DNA of 64,000 nucleotides, from contig NC_039514.1 in the NCBI RefSeq assembly GCF_003672135.1, positions 5,318,432-5,382,431 on the forward strand, written 5' to 3'. Shown here one piece after another: positions 22,440 through 34,002 of this stretch. This DNA comes from Ooceraea biroi. Its lineage: Eukaryota > Arthropoda > Insecta > Hymenoptera > Formicidae. Numbering within the stretch: position 1 is the first letter of the stretch; the number at the start of each line of letters is the position of its first letter. Position numbers and translations under genes: made by a program. The notes beneath the pieces are model-generated. The model had not been told where the DNA came from, did no database searches, and was given only the letters and a program-made list of their open reading frames with translations.

Positions 22440-22962
22440 AACCTCTATAAAAACCCACGCAACACCGGAATCCTCCGTGATGCATACACCATCTTGCTCC
22501 GGAGGACTGGGGGTTGCCTCGACCATTTTGGGCAACCGCGAGGATTAGGGAACCTCTATAAAAAATCCCCCCTCCTGCTTCTGGTTGTGCGCGCACACCG
22601 GACAGGAGGCCCGTCCGGCCTACGATCACACGTGGTGTGACGACGGGGCCGTGACGGATACCCCCCACCCAATTGCTGCACCCTCGTACGTGGTCCGAGG
22701 CAGCTGGGCAGGGCGGTGCAACAAGGCACTAAATTGTACCAAGGACCTACGCATGCCCGGACAGTTTTTGACGGCGCGTCTGCTGATGGACGGCACCCCC
22801 CGACCTAGCAACGAACACCTTTGCTGGTCGGGAATGGGTTTCTAACCCAGGGTCATAAGGGACCTCTATAATCCATCCCCCAAACAAACCTAATAATTAT
22901 CATAGCAGAACAGGAGAAAAGAGACAAAAACTCTCCATCTCTCGGATGGACGGAGACCGGCG
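22440..22962 (+). repeat. Element B 5' UTR, tandem promoter-like repeats (second part)
   Basis: The continuation after LTR element H. CTCTATAAAAACCCACG (22443), CTCTATAAAAAATCC (22554) and CTCTATAATCCATCC (22863) mark further repeat units, again preceded by GGGGGTTG, CCGCGAGGA or AGGGAC blocks. The unit nearest ORF1 ends about 100 bp before its ATG. Confidence 0.65.
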
Positions 22963-25590
22963 ATGGGCCCTTGTGCTGCGCTCAGGGGAGTCCTTCGTTA
23001 TCATGCGATGCGCAGGGTGGTCTGCTCCGCACGGAGCACCACCAAAGTGACAGCTACTGCGAAGGAGGAGGACAGCGGGGCGAGGGAGAGGAGCCGCCCC
23101 GATGCCCTCCTCACTGATGTCATTGACGTCGAAAAATATAGATGTGGCGGTATAATGGCCATAACATTGGCCCTACCCTCAATATCGAGGGTAGAAGTGA
23201 CGCGTCTGCCAGACGAGCAGCTGCGTAACTATCTGCTGCGAAGGGGCAGTGAACGTGACCTTCGCACTCACTCGCGCACGTCATCCGTGGCGAGATCAGA
23301 GACGGGAGAGGATTGCGGTCCACGTATGAGTAACACGGAGTCAGTATCATCCAACGTGGCCTCTGCTACGGCCTCGCCGAGCATGAGTCGCAAGAGAGAA
23401 CGTCCGCCGACAACCAGAGAGTACATCGGTCAGGGGTCGGCGAAAAAGCAGCTAGTAGCTGCCAAGAGCTCCAGGAGTGGCGGAATGAACAAGCGTTCAT
23501 GGAAACGGTTTCGGGCTTGGCCCACTTGACTCCCCAGAAGACCAAGGGGAACCTGGAGCAGGAGATTGAGAAGAGAAGGATGTTTCCCACCGAAGATCTG
23601 GAAGCATCCATCTTCTCAAGTATGGCGGCGGTAGAGCAATTGACACTAAGATCCGATCACATCAAGGGCACCTTCATGAAGGTGCTCAATGACGCCGTCA
23701 TCGAGGTTCGTGCTGGCCTCTCGCTTTTGGTCCAGCGCAAGCGAGAAGGCGAAACGGAGGAAACGCGAATCCTCCGAAAGGAGGTCGAGGACCTTCGAGG
23801 ACAGGTCAAGGTCCTGACGGACAACCTGGACCTCATCGGACGAACGGTGGCGGGAGCCTCTGCTGCTCCCCCCACGGATCACGGTCAACCCGTTCCAACC
23901 GGGCAACCGACCGAACCGCCGAGCCGGAAGTTGCGCAAGCGACAAGAAGTCACGAAACCCCAGCTCACCCCTGTCACCCCCCGAATTTCTTCGGGGGAGA
24001 CTGTGAGGGACTGAGGAAAAGAGATGGTCGCGTTGGAAGAACGCATAATGGGCAGAATGGAAGCGCTGGTGCGCTCCATTGCCCCTGTCGCCCCCCACCA
24101 ACATCCGGGGGGAATATGCGACCTCCACCAAAAACCGCGGCATCCGCGGCTCAGCGGAAGACGCCTGGACAGAAGGCAGGAAACTTCGGGGGAGCTAAGG
24201 GTGGGCCTAAACCCATGGCAGCGACCAAAGGTCGCCCCCCCTCGAGGGTGTTCCTACCCCCTGAAAAGGGGCCTGGGCAGTCGTCACAAAAGCCTCCTTC
24301 CCCCCTCAACAACCACCATCGAGCGACTCGTGGAGACGCGTGGTGGGGAGGAAGGAGAGGAGAAGAAGCCAAAGGAAGAACGTTGGGGGTGAAGGGCAAA
24401 ACGCCCCACCCCCCACCGCTCCGTCTGGGGTCAAACGACCGACCCAGTCAACGGCGAAGAAGGCTGGAGCCGCTCCTCCTAAAAGGAAGGGTCCCAAACC
24501 GCCTACAACCGCGGCTATTGTCATCTCCTGTGCCAAGGAGCAGAGAGCCACCATACTCGGCAAGCTGACACAGGAGATCAATATCGACGAGCTGGAGACG
24601 ACGATCCACCGGACAGGGAACTCCCTCACCGGTGGATACGTTCTAGAAATCCCCGGGACCGAATGCCAGTCCAAGGCCAATCATCTGGCCGATCATCTGG
24701 CCGATCATCTGGCCGATCATCTGGCCTCGCGGATGCGAGAAGTTCTTGCGGCTGAAGAGGGGGTGCGAATTACCCGCCCCGTAAAGACTGTCGAGGTCAT
24801 GCTGCGTGACCTTGACAACGCGGTGACAGTGCAGCAAGTTGTCAAACTCGCTGCACACCTCGGAGTCTGCCCGGAGACCTCCATCCAATCCGAGCAGATC
24901 AAAAGAGCTCCTAATGGCTTTGGAGCCATCTGGCTGCGTCTTCCCGTAGCCCCAGGAAACCGCCTGGTGGCTCACGGGAGGTTCCGAATCGGGTGGTCGG
25001 TGACCCGAGCGGTGTTGCTCGACCCCCGACCACTGCAATGTCACAGGTGCTGGCAGCAGGGGCACGTGACCACCCGATGCACGAACGACACCGATCGCCA
25101 CAGCCTGTGCTACCGCTGTGGCCTAGAAGGTCACAGAGCCGCGGTCTGTACGGCGTTGGCGGTATGCGCGCTCTTTAAGGGAGAGGGCAGACCCGCAAAC
25201 CACCGTTATGGCGTTAAAACCTGCTCCTCACCTAAGAAGAAGAGGAAGAGGATGACGGAGAAGAGCGGAGGAAATGCGGAGGTTGTCCCTAATGGGACTC
25301 CCGCCCCTTCCACCGCCCCCTACCCCCCTCTATTGAGAAATCCCGTCGCACCGGTACCGCATCTTTGCCCGCCGAACAACCGCGGGAAACGGCATTGATG
25401 GCGTGCACATCAGCGATGGAGGCCGGCACGGCGACGTGGGAGGAGTCCCCCTGCCGCAGCAACCGCCCCGCGATGAAGCGCGGGCGACAGACGAGGCAGA
25501 CAAACCGCTAATATCGGGGGAAGGGGACCAAGACACCATCATTGGTCCCCCCCTAATAACGTGCAGACTGTTGACCTAGAGGAGGTCGAA
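22963..25590 (+). pseudogene. Element B ORF1 (Gag-like), frameshifted
   Basis: The frame opens at ATG 22963 (188 codons, basic and Ser-rich). It shifts near 23505 into a block with the conserved helix (SDHIKGTFMKVLNDAVIEVR) and coiled coil (ETRILRKEVEDLRGQVKVL), and stops at 24012-24014. After a proline/lysine-rich linker, 24340-25398 holds the conserved pre-knuckle region (RPVKTVEVMLRDL, GFGAIWLRL) and knuckles CHRCWQQGHVTTRC and CYRCGLEGHRAAVC; the third is weak. A last shift near 25395 would bring the frame to DLEEVEM at 25590, matching the ORF1 end of A and C. Three or more frameshifts make it non-functional. Confidence 0.8.
24679..24726 (+). repeat. 12-bp coding repeat in ORF1 of B
   Basis: CATCTGGCCGAT-type units occur four times in phase, encoding repeated ADHL. 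A and D have a single copy at the equivalent place (KADALSGRI, KADDLANKL), so this is an in-frame expansion. Confidence 0.9.
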
Positions 25591-25592
25591 AT

Positions 25593-28500
25593 GTGCGATT
25601 CGCCTTCAACGTCCTCCAGGCCAACCTAAATCACGCTCGTCAAGCGCAGGATTTATTCCTCCATCACCTGGCGAGCGGTGACTTTGGACTTGGTATTGCA
25701 GCGGAGCCCTACACTGTGCCTATGGACCACCCACGTTGGGTGAACGATAGGCGGGGCTCCGCTGCAATAGTTTGGGGCGTAGCCACCCACTCTCCCCCTC
25801 TGTTTCCGCTGGTGTCGGACGAGGGGTTTGTGGCGGCCGCCTGGGATCCATCGCCGTTGTGGGGTGCTACGCTCCCCCAGTCTTACGGTAGCCCAGTTTG
25901 AAGACTACATCGGCCGGTTGAGAGACTGCCTGCGCGGTCTTCTCCCACGGCCGCTCTTGGTCGCGGGGGACTTTAATGCGAAGTCACAGCTTTGGGGTTC
26001 ACCGCGCCAAGATCAGAAGAGTCACCTGCTGGGGGAGTGGGCGGCAAGTCTGGACATGTGCCTTTTAAATACAGGCTTGGACAACACGTGCGTGCGGTGG
26101 TAGGGGGAGTCGGTTGTCGACCTTACGTGGTTGACCCCCTTCATTGCGCGCAGTGTGACGGGGTGGTGCGTGGCGTCAGAGGAGACATTGTCCGACCATC
26201 TGTACATTCACTTCTCCCTGACGCCCACCATCAGCACACCCCTTCGCCAACGGTGCGATGTCACCCTACAGCGGCGATGGGCCCTGCGACGGTTTTGCGA
26301 GGACACCCTGGTTGCCTCGTTCCTGGCACTGACATGGGCAACACCACCGCCCATGTCAGTCGATAAGGAGGCCGACTGGCTGGGGCACGTTCTGCGGAAC
26401 GCGTGTGACGCTTCTATGCCCCGTTCTAGTCGGGCCCGACGACAGGAGGCATACTGGTGGTCCGCTGAGATAGCCAGTCTCAGGCGGACTGCCACCAAAG
26501 CCAGGCGCCGCTTCCAGCGGGCGCGTCGTCGGGACCTTCCCGGGAGCGACGACCTCTACAGGGAATGGCGAAGTGCGCTATACTCCCTGAGGTCGGCAAT
26601 CCGGACGGCCAAAGCCAGTCCCTGGGAGGAATTACTCCAGACGATCGATGCGGATCCATGGGGGCGCACATATAAAATGGTAATAGGCAAACTTCACCCT
26701 TCGGCGCCCTCTATCATCGAATCCATGCCACCCCGGGTTCTCCAAAATGTCTTGGACACCCTCTTCCCAGTTCGGGGGGGGGGGGTGCTTCCACAAAATA
26801 CAGGGGCCACCAACACCAAGGCCCCTTGAGGAGATCCCAGAGGTGAGAATCGAGGAGTTGACCAAGGCCCGTCGGAGCATGAAAGCCAATAAGGCTCCAG
26901 GACCCGACGGGATACACGGTCGCGTCGTGGCACTGGCCGTGGACGTGGTGTCCGCGCAAATCCGTCATCTCTTTACAAGGTGCTTGCGGGAGAGACGGTT
27001 CCCTCTGCCCTGGAAGAGGGCCAATTTGGTTCTCATCCCCAAAGGGAAGGGCAAGGCCGCAAAAGATCCGGCGGCCTACCGACCGATATGCCTCCTGGAC
27101 GAGGCGGGCAAACTCTTCGAGAGAGTTATCGCGGCCCGCCTCGACCAGAGCCTTTCCCGGACGAATCCGGGGCTCAGGGACTCGCAGTTCAGGTTCCGTG
27201 AGGGGCGCTCCACTCTGGACGCTATCAGCTTCGTTCGCGCCCTCACGGAGCCCCGAGTTCACGGGGAGGGAGTTGCAGTGCTCGTGTCGTTGGACATTCG
27301 CAACACATTCAACTCTCCCCTGGGAGGCAATCCGGGAGGCCATGGAGTACTTTGGCCTCCCGGAGTACTTGAGATCCCTGACCCAGGATTATTTCCGGGA
27401 CAGGATCAATTTATATGTCGGTCGAGGTGGCAGCGAGTGTATATCACTTGGACACAGTTCGCTTGGACACGTTGCAAGTAGACACCGTTCACTTGGACAC
27501 CGTGCACTTGGACACCGCTCAAATGGACACCGTTAACTTGCACACCGTGCAGTTGGACACAGAAAAATGCACACCGTTCACTTGGACACCATTCACTTGG
27601 ACGCCGTTTACTTGGACACTGTTCAATTGCGCACCGTGCAGTTGGAAACGGAAAAATGGACATAGTTTGTTTGCGCGCGCGCGCACACACACACCACCAA
27701 AGGGGGTTGCGGGGGGCCTTCGGACCCCACCCGCACCCCCCCGCAGGGTGTGTGGGTGGAAAACGCTTTTTTCATGTCTTTCCGTGTCGAAATAAACGGT
27801 GTCCAACTGAACGGTGCGCAACTGAACGGTGTCCAAGTGAACGGTGCCTAACTGCACAGTGTGCATTTTTCTGTGTCCAAATGATACATGTGCACATTAA
27901 CGGTGTCCAAGTGACCGATGTGAAATTTTCGACGTCCAAATGAACGATGTCCACTTGCAACGTGTCCAAGTAAACTGTGTCCAACTGAGGCGCTCCCGTG
28001 GCAGCACCCAAGTTCGGTTGTTAGCACGCGGTGACCCACAAGGGGCCGTATTGGCCCCCAAATATTGGGACATTGCTTTCGACCGTGTGCTGCGCACCGC
28101 CCTTCCCTCCAGCTGTCCACAGTCGCCTATGCCGACGACACGGGCGTGATAGCCGTGGGACCAGGCTGGAGGAAAGCCGTCAACATTGCAAACACGGCGG
28201 TGGCAGGCATAGTTCGTGCCATTCGCGAGTTGGGGTTGGAGGTAGCACCAGCCGATGTTTGTGTACAATCGTCACCTTGGGCCGCCACCTCCAGCCGCCA
28301 TACGAGTAGGGGGTGAGTCCACTCCATTGAGGCCCAACGTTACATATCTGGGCCTCTTACTAGACGGCCAATGGTCCTTTAAGGACCACTTCCGAGACTT
28401 AGCCCCCAGGTTGGAGATAGCCACGATGGCTCTCTCCAGGATTCTTCCCATACTGCGGGGCCCGTCGGAGAAGACGCGCCGCCTGCTGGTAGGCGCGGTC

Positions 28501-29207
28501 CGGTCGGTGGCCCTATACGGGGCACCGATCTGGGCCAATGATCTGGCGGCGTCCAATAGGTCCCTGCAAACTTGCAGGGTCATGGCCCTCCTTCTCGCCG
28601 CCAGTCATTTGCCCGTACCGGACGATATCAGGCAGAGCGGCGCTCACCCTGGCCAGCATCCCCCCTCGAGCTCGTGGCAGCTGGCCATGCCGGCCAGTAC
28701 CACCGCCTAAAGGAGCTTAGGGGGCGGAATGTCAAGATCACGGCCAGGGTGCGAGTGGTCCTCAGGGACCAAAACAGACGGTCCACTATAGTGAAATGGC
28801 AATGCCAGCTTCTAGGCCCAAATACCATCTCGGGCCAGTGGACCGTCTCGGCCGTCGCCCCCTGTCACCAGCAATGGATGGACAGGGGATGGGGTGGACT
28901 CATTTATAGGTTGGTGCGGGTACTCTCAGGACACGGTGTGTTTGGAGAGTACCTGCACAAAATTGGGAAGGAGTGCGAACTCGCTTGCCACCATTGTGGC
29001 GCCCCGGTTGACTCAGCAGAGCACACGCTGGTACAGTGTCCAGCATGGGCTCGATACCGCCGAGTCCTCCAGGGACAAATCGAGACGGAAGAGTCCCAGC
29101 ATTGTCGCGGCGATGCTGCGGAGCGAGACGAAGTGGAAAGCCGTCGCCTCCTTTGTGGAGAAGGTTATACTCCGCAAAGAGGCGACCGAGTGCAAGAGAG
29201 AGAGTGA
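25593..29207 (+). pseudogene. Element B ORF2 (endonuclease + reverse transcriptase), broken and split by a MITE
   Basis: The endonuclease starts with LQANLNHARQAQDLF and shifts frame near 25865. It continues with AGDFNAKSQLWGSP, a stop at 26101-26103, and SDHLYIHF. The linker frame (26131-26829) ends at a G-run near 26777-26786, which looks like the site of a frameshift. RT resumes at 26830 with NKAPGPDGI, CLLDEAGKLFERV, FREGRSTLDAI and LVSLDIRNTFNS. The MITE (27435-27997) interrupts before the catalytic motif. Afterwards DPQGAVLAP, AYADDTGVIAVGP (near 28130) and the thumb follow. The C-terminal knuckle CHHCGAPVDSAEHTLVQC is near 28990-29040. The element cannot move by itself. Confidence 0.85.
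27435..27997. mobile_element. MITE copy 1 with TTGGACAC subrepeats, inside RT of B
   Basis: A 563-bp insertion flanked by the perfect 8-bp duplication GTGGCAGC (27427-27434 and 27998-28005). The two halves are inverted: the left end reads GAGTGTATATCACTTGGACA, and the right end, on the other strand, GGGAGCGCCTCAGTTGGACA. Each half is built of about 15-bp subrepeats with the core TTGGACACCGT. The middle has a CG/CA microsatellite and a GC-rich hairpin. It encodes nothing convincing. The 8-bp duplication suits hAT or P transposases. Confidence 0.85.
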
Positions 29208-29769
29208 GGCGCGAAGAGGAGAGGAGGGGGGCAGAATCCTGCGCCCTCGCAGATGAAGAAGAAGAGCGGCACAATGAGATCGTGCCGCCCCCACTCACCA
29301 CGGTCGCCGATAAAGGCGGACGCACATGGCCCTTTTCAGGGCCAAACGGGTGGTGAGGAGAGGAGTTCGACCCCCCAGGACCTTGGGGGGTCGAACTCCT
29401 CTCTTAAGTCCTCCTCTATCACACTCGGGGAGGCACCCGTTGGGTCGTTAGCTCGCCGCGACCCACGGGATGAGACGGGCCCTTTGGGCTGTGCCCCTTC
29501 TTCCGGGCACACGGGCCGTTATACCGGCTGGGGAAGACTCCCATGAATGCTACTCCGCAAGGAGGAAGTGGGCTGGGAGTCTCCCTCAAACTATACCAAG
29601 GAGGCGGGTCAAGGGGTTTTAGGGCGGTCAGCGATGAAGCCAGGCACACCATCAGCGTCTGGTGGAGCAAATCCTCCGCTACCCACGTGTTCCTTCCCCA
29701 GAGGACCATGGGTGCCTCGGGGAGCCTAGTGTTGTTGGCTCCCCTAAAGGAGGTTTCCCCTTGTAAAAA
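29208..29769 (+). other. Element B 3' UTR with a 19-bp perfect hairpin
   Basis: The untranslated tail up to the A-run. GAGAGGAGTTCGACCCCCC (29358-29376) pairs fully with 29385-29403, leaving an 8-nt loop. The hairpins of the A and C 3' UTRs are not recognisable here, so B belongs to a different subfamily. Confidence 0.6.
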
Positions 29770-29788
29770 GGTTAGGTTAGGTTAGGTT
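29770..29788 (+). repeat. Telomere-type repeat stub between B and C
   Basis: GGTTAGGTTAGGTTAGGTT (19 bp) follows the A-run of B and is followed by AAGTCTC, the truncated start of C. Confidence 0.8.
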
Positions 29789-29805
29789 AAGTCTCTCTGG
29801 GCCGA

Positions 29806-30464
29806 GTGTGGGTCCGGTGTCCTGCCGCTGCGGCTCTCAAGGTCGCGAAGCAGGTCCGGATCCAAATCGGATGGACGAGGGTTGGGGTGGTGCTGCTGAA
29901 GCCACACCCCCTCCAGTGCTATAAATACCTGGAGGCGGGACATGTACAGCAGCGCTGCTCCAATCAGGAGAACCGCGGCGACCGGTGCTACCGGTGTGGT
30001 GGCACCGGTCACGGCACCAGGGACTGCTCCGCTGAGACCCCCGTTGCCCACTTTGTGCGGACTTGGGGAGGCCCGCGAGGCATCGCGTAGGAGGGGCGGA
30101 CTGCGCCCGCAATAATAGAGGGCGCAAGAAGAAGGGGGGAAGGGTAGCGGCGGAGGGGTCGGAGACATCAAACGCCCCCGTCACCCTCCACGCAGCCCAA
30201 ACCCCCCTCGGGTCAGGCGGAGGAGCTGGGCGAGGCGCAGAAGGAGCGCCGCCCCCCAAACGACCCCGAGCGGACCCGGGGGTAGTAGGAGGAGCGATAG
30301 AGGCTTCAGGGGGTTTGGCCCCCCCGGTAACAACGCCCACGGGAGAAGAGACGGGGGAGGAGGATTCGCCCCTACCCCCCATCGAGGGAGTGGAAACGAA
30401 GGCGAGCAACGCCCCACCCATCGAGAGGGTTGACCTGGAGGAGGTCGTAATGGCCGACTCGTAA
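29806..30464 (+). pseudogene. Element C ORF1, C-terminal part
   Basis: The fragment starts in the pre-knuckle block (MWVRCPAAAALKVAKQVRI corresponds to VVWARC.. in A). The first knuckle has lost a cysteine (CYKYLEAGHVQQRC); the second is sound (CYRCGGTGHGTRDC). A frame shift or stop near 30090 is followed by a Gly/Pro-rich tail in another frame, ending EEVVMADS and TAA, where ORF2 overlaps. It is truncated and not functional. Confidence 0.75.
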
Positions 30465-33400
30465 TAGCCCTACGCCTCCTTCAGACCAACCTAAACCACG
30501 CTCGCCAGGCCCAGGACTTGTATGTCCAAAGCCTGGAGGAGCGTGGTTTTGCGTTGGAAATCGCGGCGGAGCTACATTCGCGTGCCCGCCGGCCACCCAC
30601 ATTGGGTCGCCGACGGGCGTGGCTCCATCGCGATTACGTGGTGTTCTGCCGCGGGCTCCCATCCCATGACTCTACTTGAGTCCGGGGGGGTTCGTGGTAG
30701 TGGAGTGGGGAGACGCCGTGGTCGGCTGCTACGCGTCTCCGACAATGAGCCTCGCCGAATTCGAGGAACTCCTGGCACGGGTGGGGGAATGTGTCAGGAG
30801 ACGCCTTCTCCCCCGCCCATTCCTGATAGCGGGGGACTTCAAAGCACAGTCTTGCGTGTGGGGTTCCCCGCGATCGGACGCCAGGGGCGAGGCCCTTGTC
30901 GATTGGGCGGCGACCCTGAACCTGTGTGTCCTTAACACAGGCTCAGAGAGCACCTGCGTGCGGTGGCAGGGGAGTCAATAGTTGCCTTGACTTTGGCTAA
31001 CCCTGCTGCTGCACGCAGAGTGCCGGGGTGGGGGGTGGAGTCGGGCCTGGAGACATTGTCGGACCACGTCTACATCTCCATGGCCCTGGCTCCGCCCTCA
31101 GGGACGAACCCACCCCCTCGCCACCCAGCTGGAAGCGGCCGACCACGGCAATGGAAGGTGAAGGAAATGTGCGGGGACACGCTAATCGCTAGTCTCCTCG
31201 CGGAGACGTGGCCGGACGGAAGTCCGGCCAATGACGTGGGGGAAGAGGCCGCCTGGCTCCGAGACATAGTAACGGACGCATGTGACGCGTCGATGCCCCG
31301 GGTCGGGAGGCCTCCAGGCCGGCGGGCCGCTTACTGGTGGTCGCTGGAGATTGCCGAATTGCGGCGCTCCTCTGTCCGCGCCAGACGGCGCTTTCTGCGC
31401 GCCCGCCGGTCAGGGATTGCCGCGAGGAGCGACAACGCCTATGGGGAATACCGTACAGCAAAGTATTCCCTAAAGCGAGCGATTAGCCGGGCCAAGGACA
31501 GGGCCTGGGACGAACTCCTCCGGAGTATCAATGGGGACCCATGGAGGCGCCCTTACAAGCTTGTCTTGGGCAAGCTCCGCCCATGGGCGCCCCCAATCAT
31601 GGAGTCCCTACCTCCGCAGGTGAGGGAGGCTGTTATTGACGCCCTCTTTCCAACGGGAGAGGGCGTTCCCCCCTCACCGAGGACCGTCCTCGCGAGAATG
31701 AGGCCAATGAGGTCCCGGAGGTCACTCCGGAGGAAATGGCCGGGGTCCAGAAGGGGCTAAGGGGCGACAAGGCCCCGGGCTCCGATGGTATTCCCGGCAA
31801 GGCATGGGCCTGGGCGCTTGAGGTCCTGTCTCCACACATGAGGCAGCTGTTTACCAACTGCCTCAGAAATGGTAGGTTAAGTTCCCCCCATCCTGGAAGA
31901 GGGGGTCTGGCCCTCATTCCCAAGGGGAAAGGCAAGCCCGCGGATGAGCCTTTCGCGTACCGGCCGGTGTGTCTGCTGGACGAGGCGAGAAAAATGTTTG
32001 AGCGAGTGGTGGCTTCTGGCATCGTCCAGCATCTGTCCCGGAATGGTCCGGGACTGAGTGATAGGCAGTACGGCTTCCGTGAGGGCCGTTCGACCGTGGA
32101 CGCGATCAAGCGCGTCCGGTCCCTCACGGAGGCTGTAACTGCGGGCGGGGAGAAAGTTGCTGTTGCTGTAAGCATTGATATTAGCAATGCTTTCAACTCC
32201 CTCCCCTGGAAAGCCGTGGTGGAGGCGACGCGCCATCATCGCCTCCCTGCCTATCTGGTGGACATTGTCCTGGACTACTTCCGGGACAGACGCATGGAGT
32301 ACACCGGCCGGTACGATGAGTTATGCGGAAGGCGGTTGACGCGCGGGGTTCCCCAGGGGTCAGTGTTGGGACCCCTATTATGGAACCTCGCGTTCAACAA
32401 AGTCGTGCGGGCTGCCACCTGGTGTGTTACGCCGATGACACATTGGTGGTGGCCGGGGGCCCAGGATGGGGGGACGCCGTACGCACGGGGAACTGGGCGG
32501 TGGCATGCGTGGTTCGCGCCATTCGCGCCCTGGGTCTGGACGTCTCACCGCACAAGTACGGAGGTCGTCTCTTTTCATGACGGCCTCCGCGGTGCACCGC
32601 TACCAGCCCAGATAATGGTGGGGAACGTCCCTGTCCCGGTGGGGCCCAGTATCAAATACCTGGGCCTCACACTAGACGACAGCTGGTCGTTCGAGGACCA
32701 TTTCATGGGGTTGGCCCCCCGGTTGGAGCGGATAGCGGCGGCAACCAGCCGCCTGATGCCCAACCTAGGGGGCCCCAATGAGAAGGCTCGCCGCCTATAT
32801 GCGGGGGGAGTGCCTCAGTTGGACACAGTTTAATTGGACACGTTGCAAATGGACCCCGTTCATTTGGACACCGAAAATGGCACACCGCTCAAATGGACAC
32901 CGTGCAATTGGACACCGTTTAATTGCACACCGTGCAGTTGGAAACAGAAAAATGCACATCGTTCAATTGGACACCGTTATTGTGCACATGTATCATTTAG
33001 ATACAGAAAAATGCACGGTGTGCAATTGCATGGTGTCCATTTGAGCGGTGTCCAAATGCACGGTGTTTATTTGAGCGGTGTGCCATTTTCGGTGTCCAAA
33101 TGAACGATGTCCATTTGCAACGTGTCCAAGTGATATACACTCATATGCGGGAGCGGTCCGGTCGGTGGCCCTGTACGGGGCACCTGTGTGGGCGGACGAT
33201 TTGGCGGTCACCCGCCGGGCGGCACAAGCCGTCCGCCACTTCGAAAGAAGGGTGGCCGTCCGCGTCGCCCGCACGTACCGGACCGTCTCCCATAGGGCGG
33301 CGACGGCCTTGGCCGGCACCCCCAATCGCCCTGCTGGCGCCCGCGTACGCAAACGCGTACGAGCGGGCGCGGCAGGCGCGGGAGAGGGGCGCCAAATTAA

Positions 33401-34002
33401 CGGCCAAGGCCAAAGAGGTCCTCGGACAACAGGCGAGGCAACAGGCGCTGCTCGCATGGCGGCGCCAACTGTCCGACCCGATAATCCCGTCGGATCGGCG
33501 GGTTGCCGAGGCCGTCTATCCCTGTCTGGCTGAGTGGCTGGACAGGGATCGCGGCGAAGTGACGTTCCGCATGGCTCAGGTGCTCTCTGGACATGGTTGT
33601 TTCGGAGAGTACCTGAGCCGTATAGGGCACGAGCGCGGACCACGCTGCCATCACTGCGGGGCGGACCAGGACACGGCGCAACACATGTTGGAGGAGTGCC
33701 ACACGTGGGCGGAGAAGCGCCGTGTCCTGGTCAACGAGATTGGTGAGGACCTCTCCCTCCCGGAGTATTGTACGCGAGATCGTCGGGAGCGAGAGGTCCT
33801 GGAAGGCTTTCTCCTCCTGCGAAGAAGTGATATCGCAGAAGGAGGAGGCAGAGCGAATGCGGCAGGCGGCCGATCCCGCCCTGCAAAGGAGCGGAAGGAG
33901 GGTGAGGGGTGTCGCCGGGCGAAGGCCGCCCAGATGACCTCGCTGGGGGGGTCAAGTCTGACCCCCCACTCCCCTTATGGGAACGAGACGGCAGCGAGTT
34001 GA
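30465..34002 (+). pseudogene. Element C ORF2 (endonuclease + reverse transcriptase), split by a MITE
   Basis: The endonuclease starts with LLQTNLNHARQAQDL, changes frame several times between 30520 and 30980, and shows AGDFKAQSCVWGSP (Asn replaced by Lys in the usual GDFNA) and SDHVYISMAL. The long frame 30963-31760 covers the linker. The RT frame 31736-32833 has DKAPGSDGIPG, FREGRSTVDAI, SIDISNAFNSL and RGVPQGSVLGP. The YADD site lies in a neighbouring frame (CYADDTLVVAGGP near 32430). After the MITE the thumb resumes at 33146. The C-terminal knuckle CHHCGADQDTAQHMLEEC follows near 33650-33700. The frame to 34002 includes extra read-through residues. Confidence 0.85.
32806..33142. mobile_element. 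MITE copy 2 with TTGGACAC subrepeats, inside RT of C
   Basis: A 337-bp insertion in the opposite orientation to copy 1: it begins GGGAGTGCCTCAGTTGGACA and ends ACGTGTCCAAGTGATATACACTC. The flanks repeat ATATGCGGG (32797-32805 and 33143-33151), an 8-9 bp duplication that splits the RT codons for LYAGAVRSV. It is shorter than copy 1 and lacks its microsatellite middle. The same TTGGACACCGT units fill both arms. Confidence 0.85.

Larger units (their letters stand above)
13913..29769 (+). mobile_element. Non-LTR retrotransposon B (SART/R1-like), apparently full length with nested insertions
   Basis: B has a repetitive 5' UTR, ORF1, ORF2, a 3' UTR, an A-run (29765-29769) and a GGTTAGG tail. The 5' UTR is split by an LTR element (14404-22439) flanked by AACC on both sides; removing it rejoins GGACAACC to TCTATAAAAACCC exactly as in an intact repeat unit at 14036-14062. 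The RT is split by a MITE (27435-27997). Its first bases, CCCCTC, resemble those of F (34648), suggesting that both keep their true 5' end. Confidence 0.8.

Noticed and set aside
27415..28268. Open frames with repeated HLDTV and FTWTP peptides
   Set aside because: They are translations of the TTGGACAC subrepeats of the MITE, open by chance in several frames.
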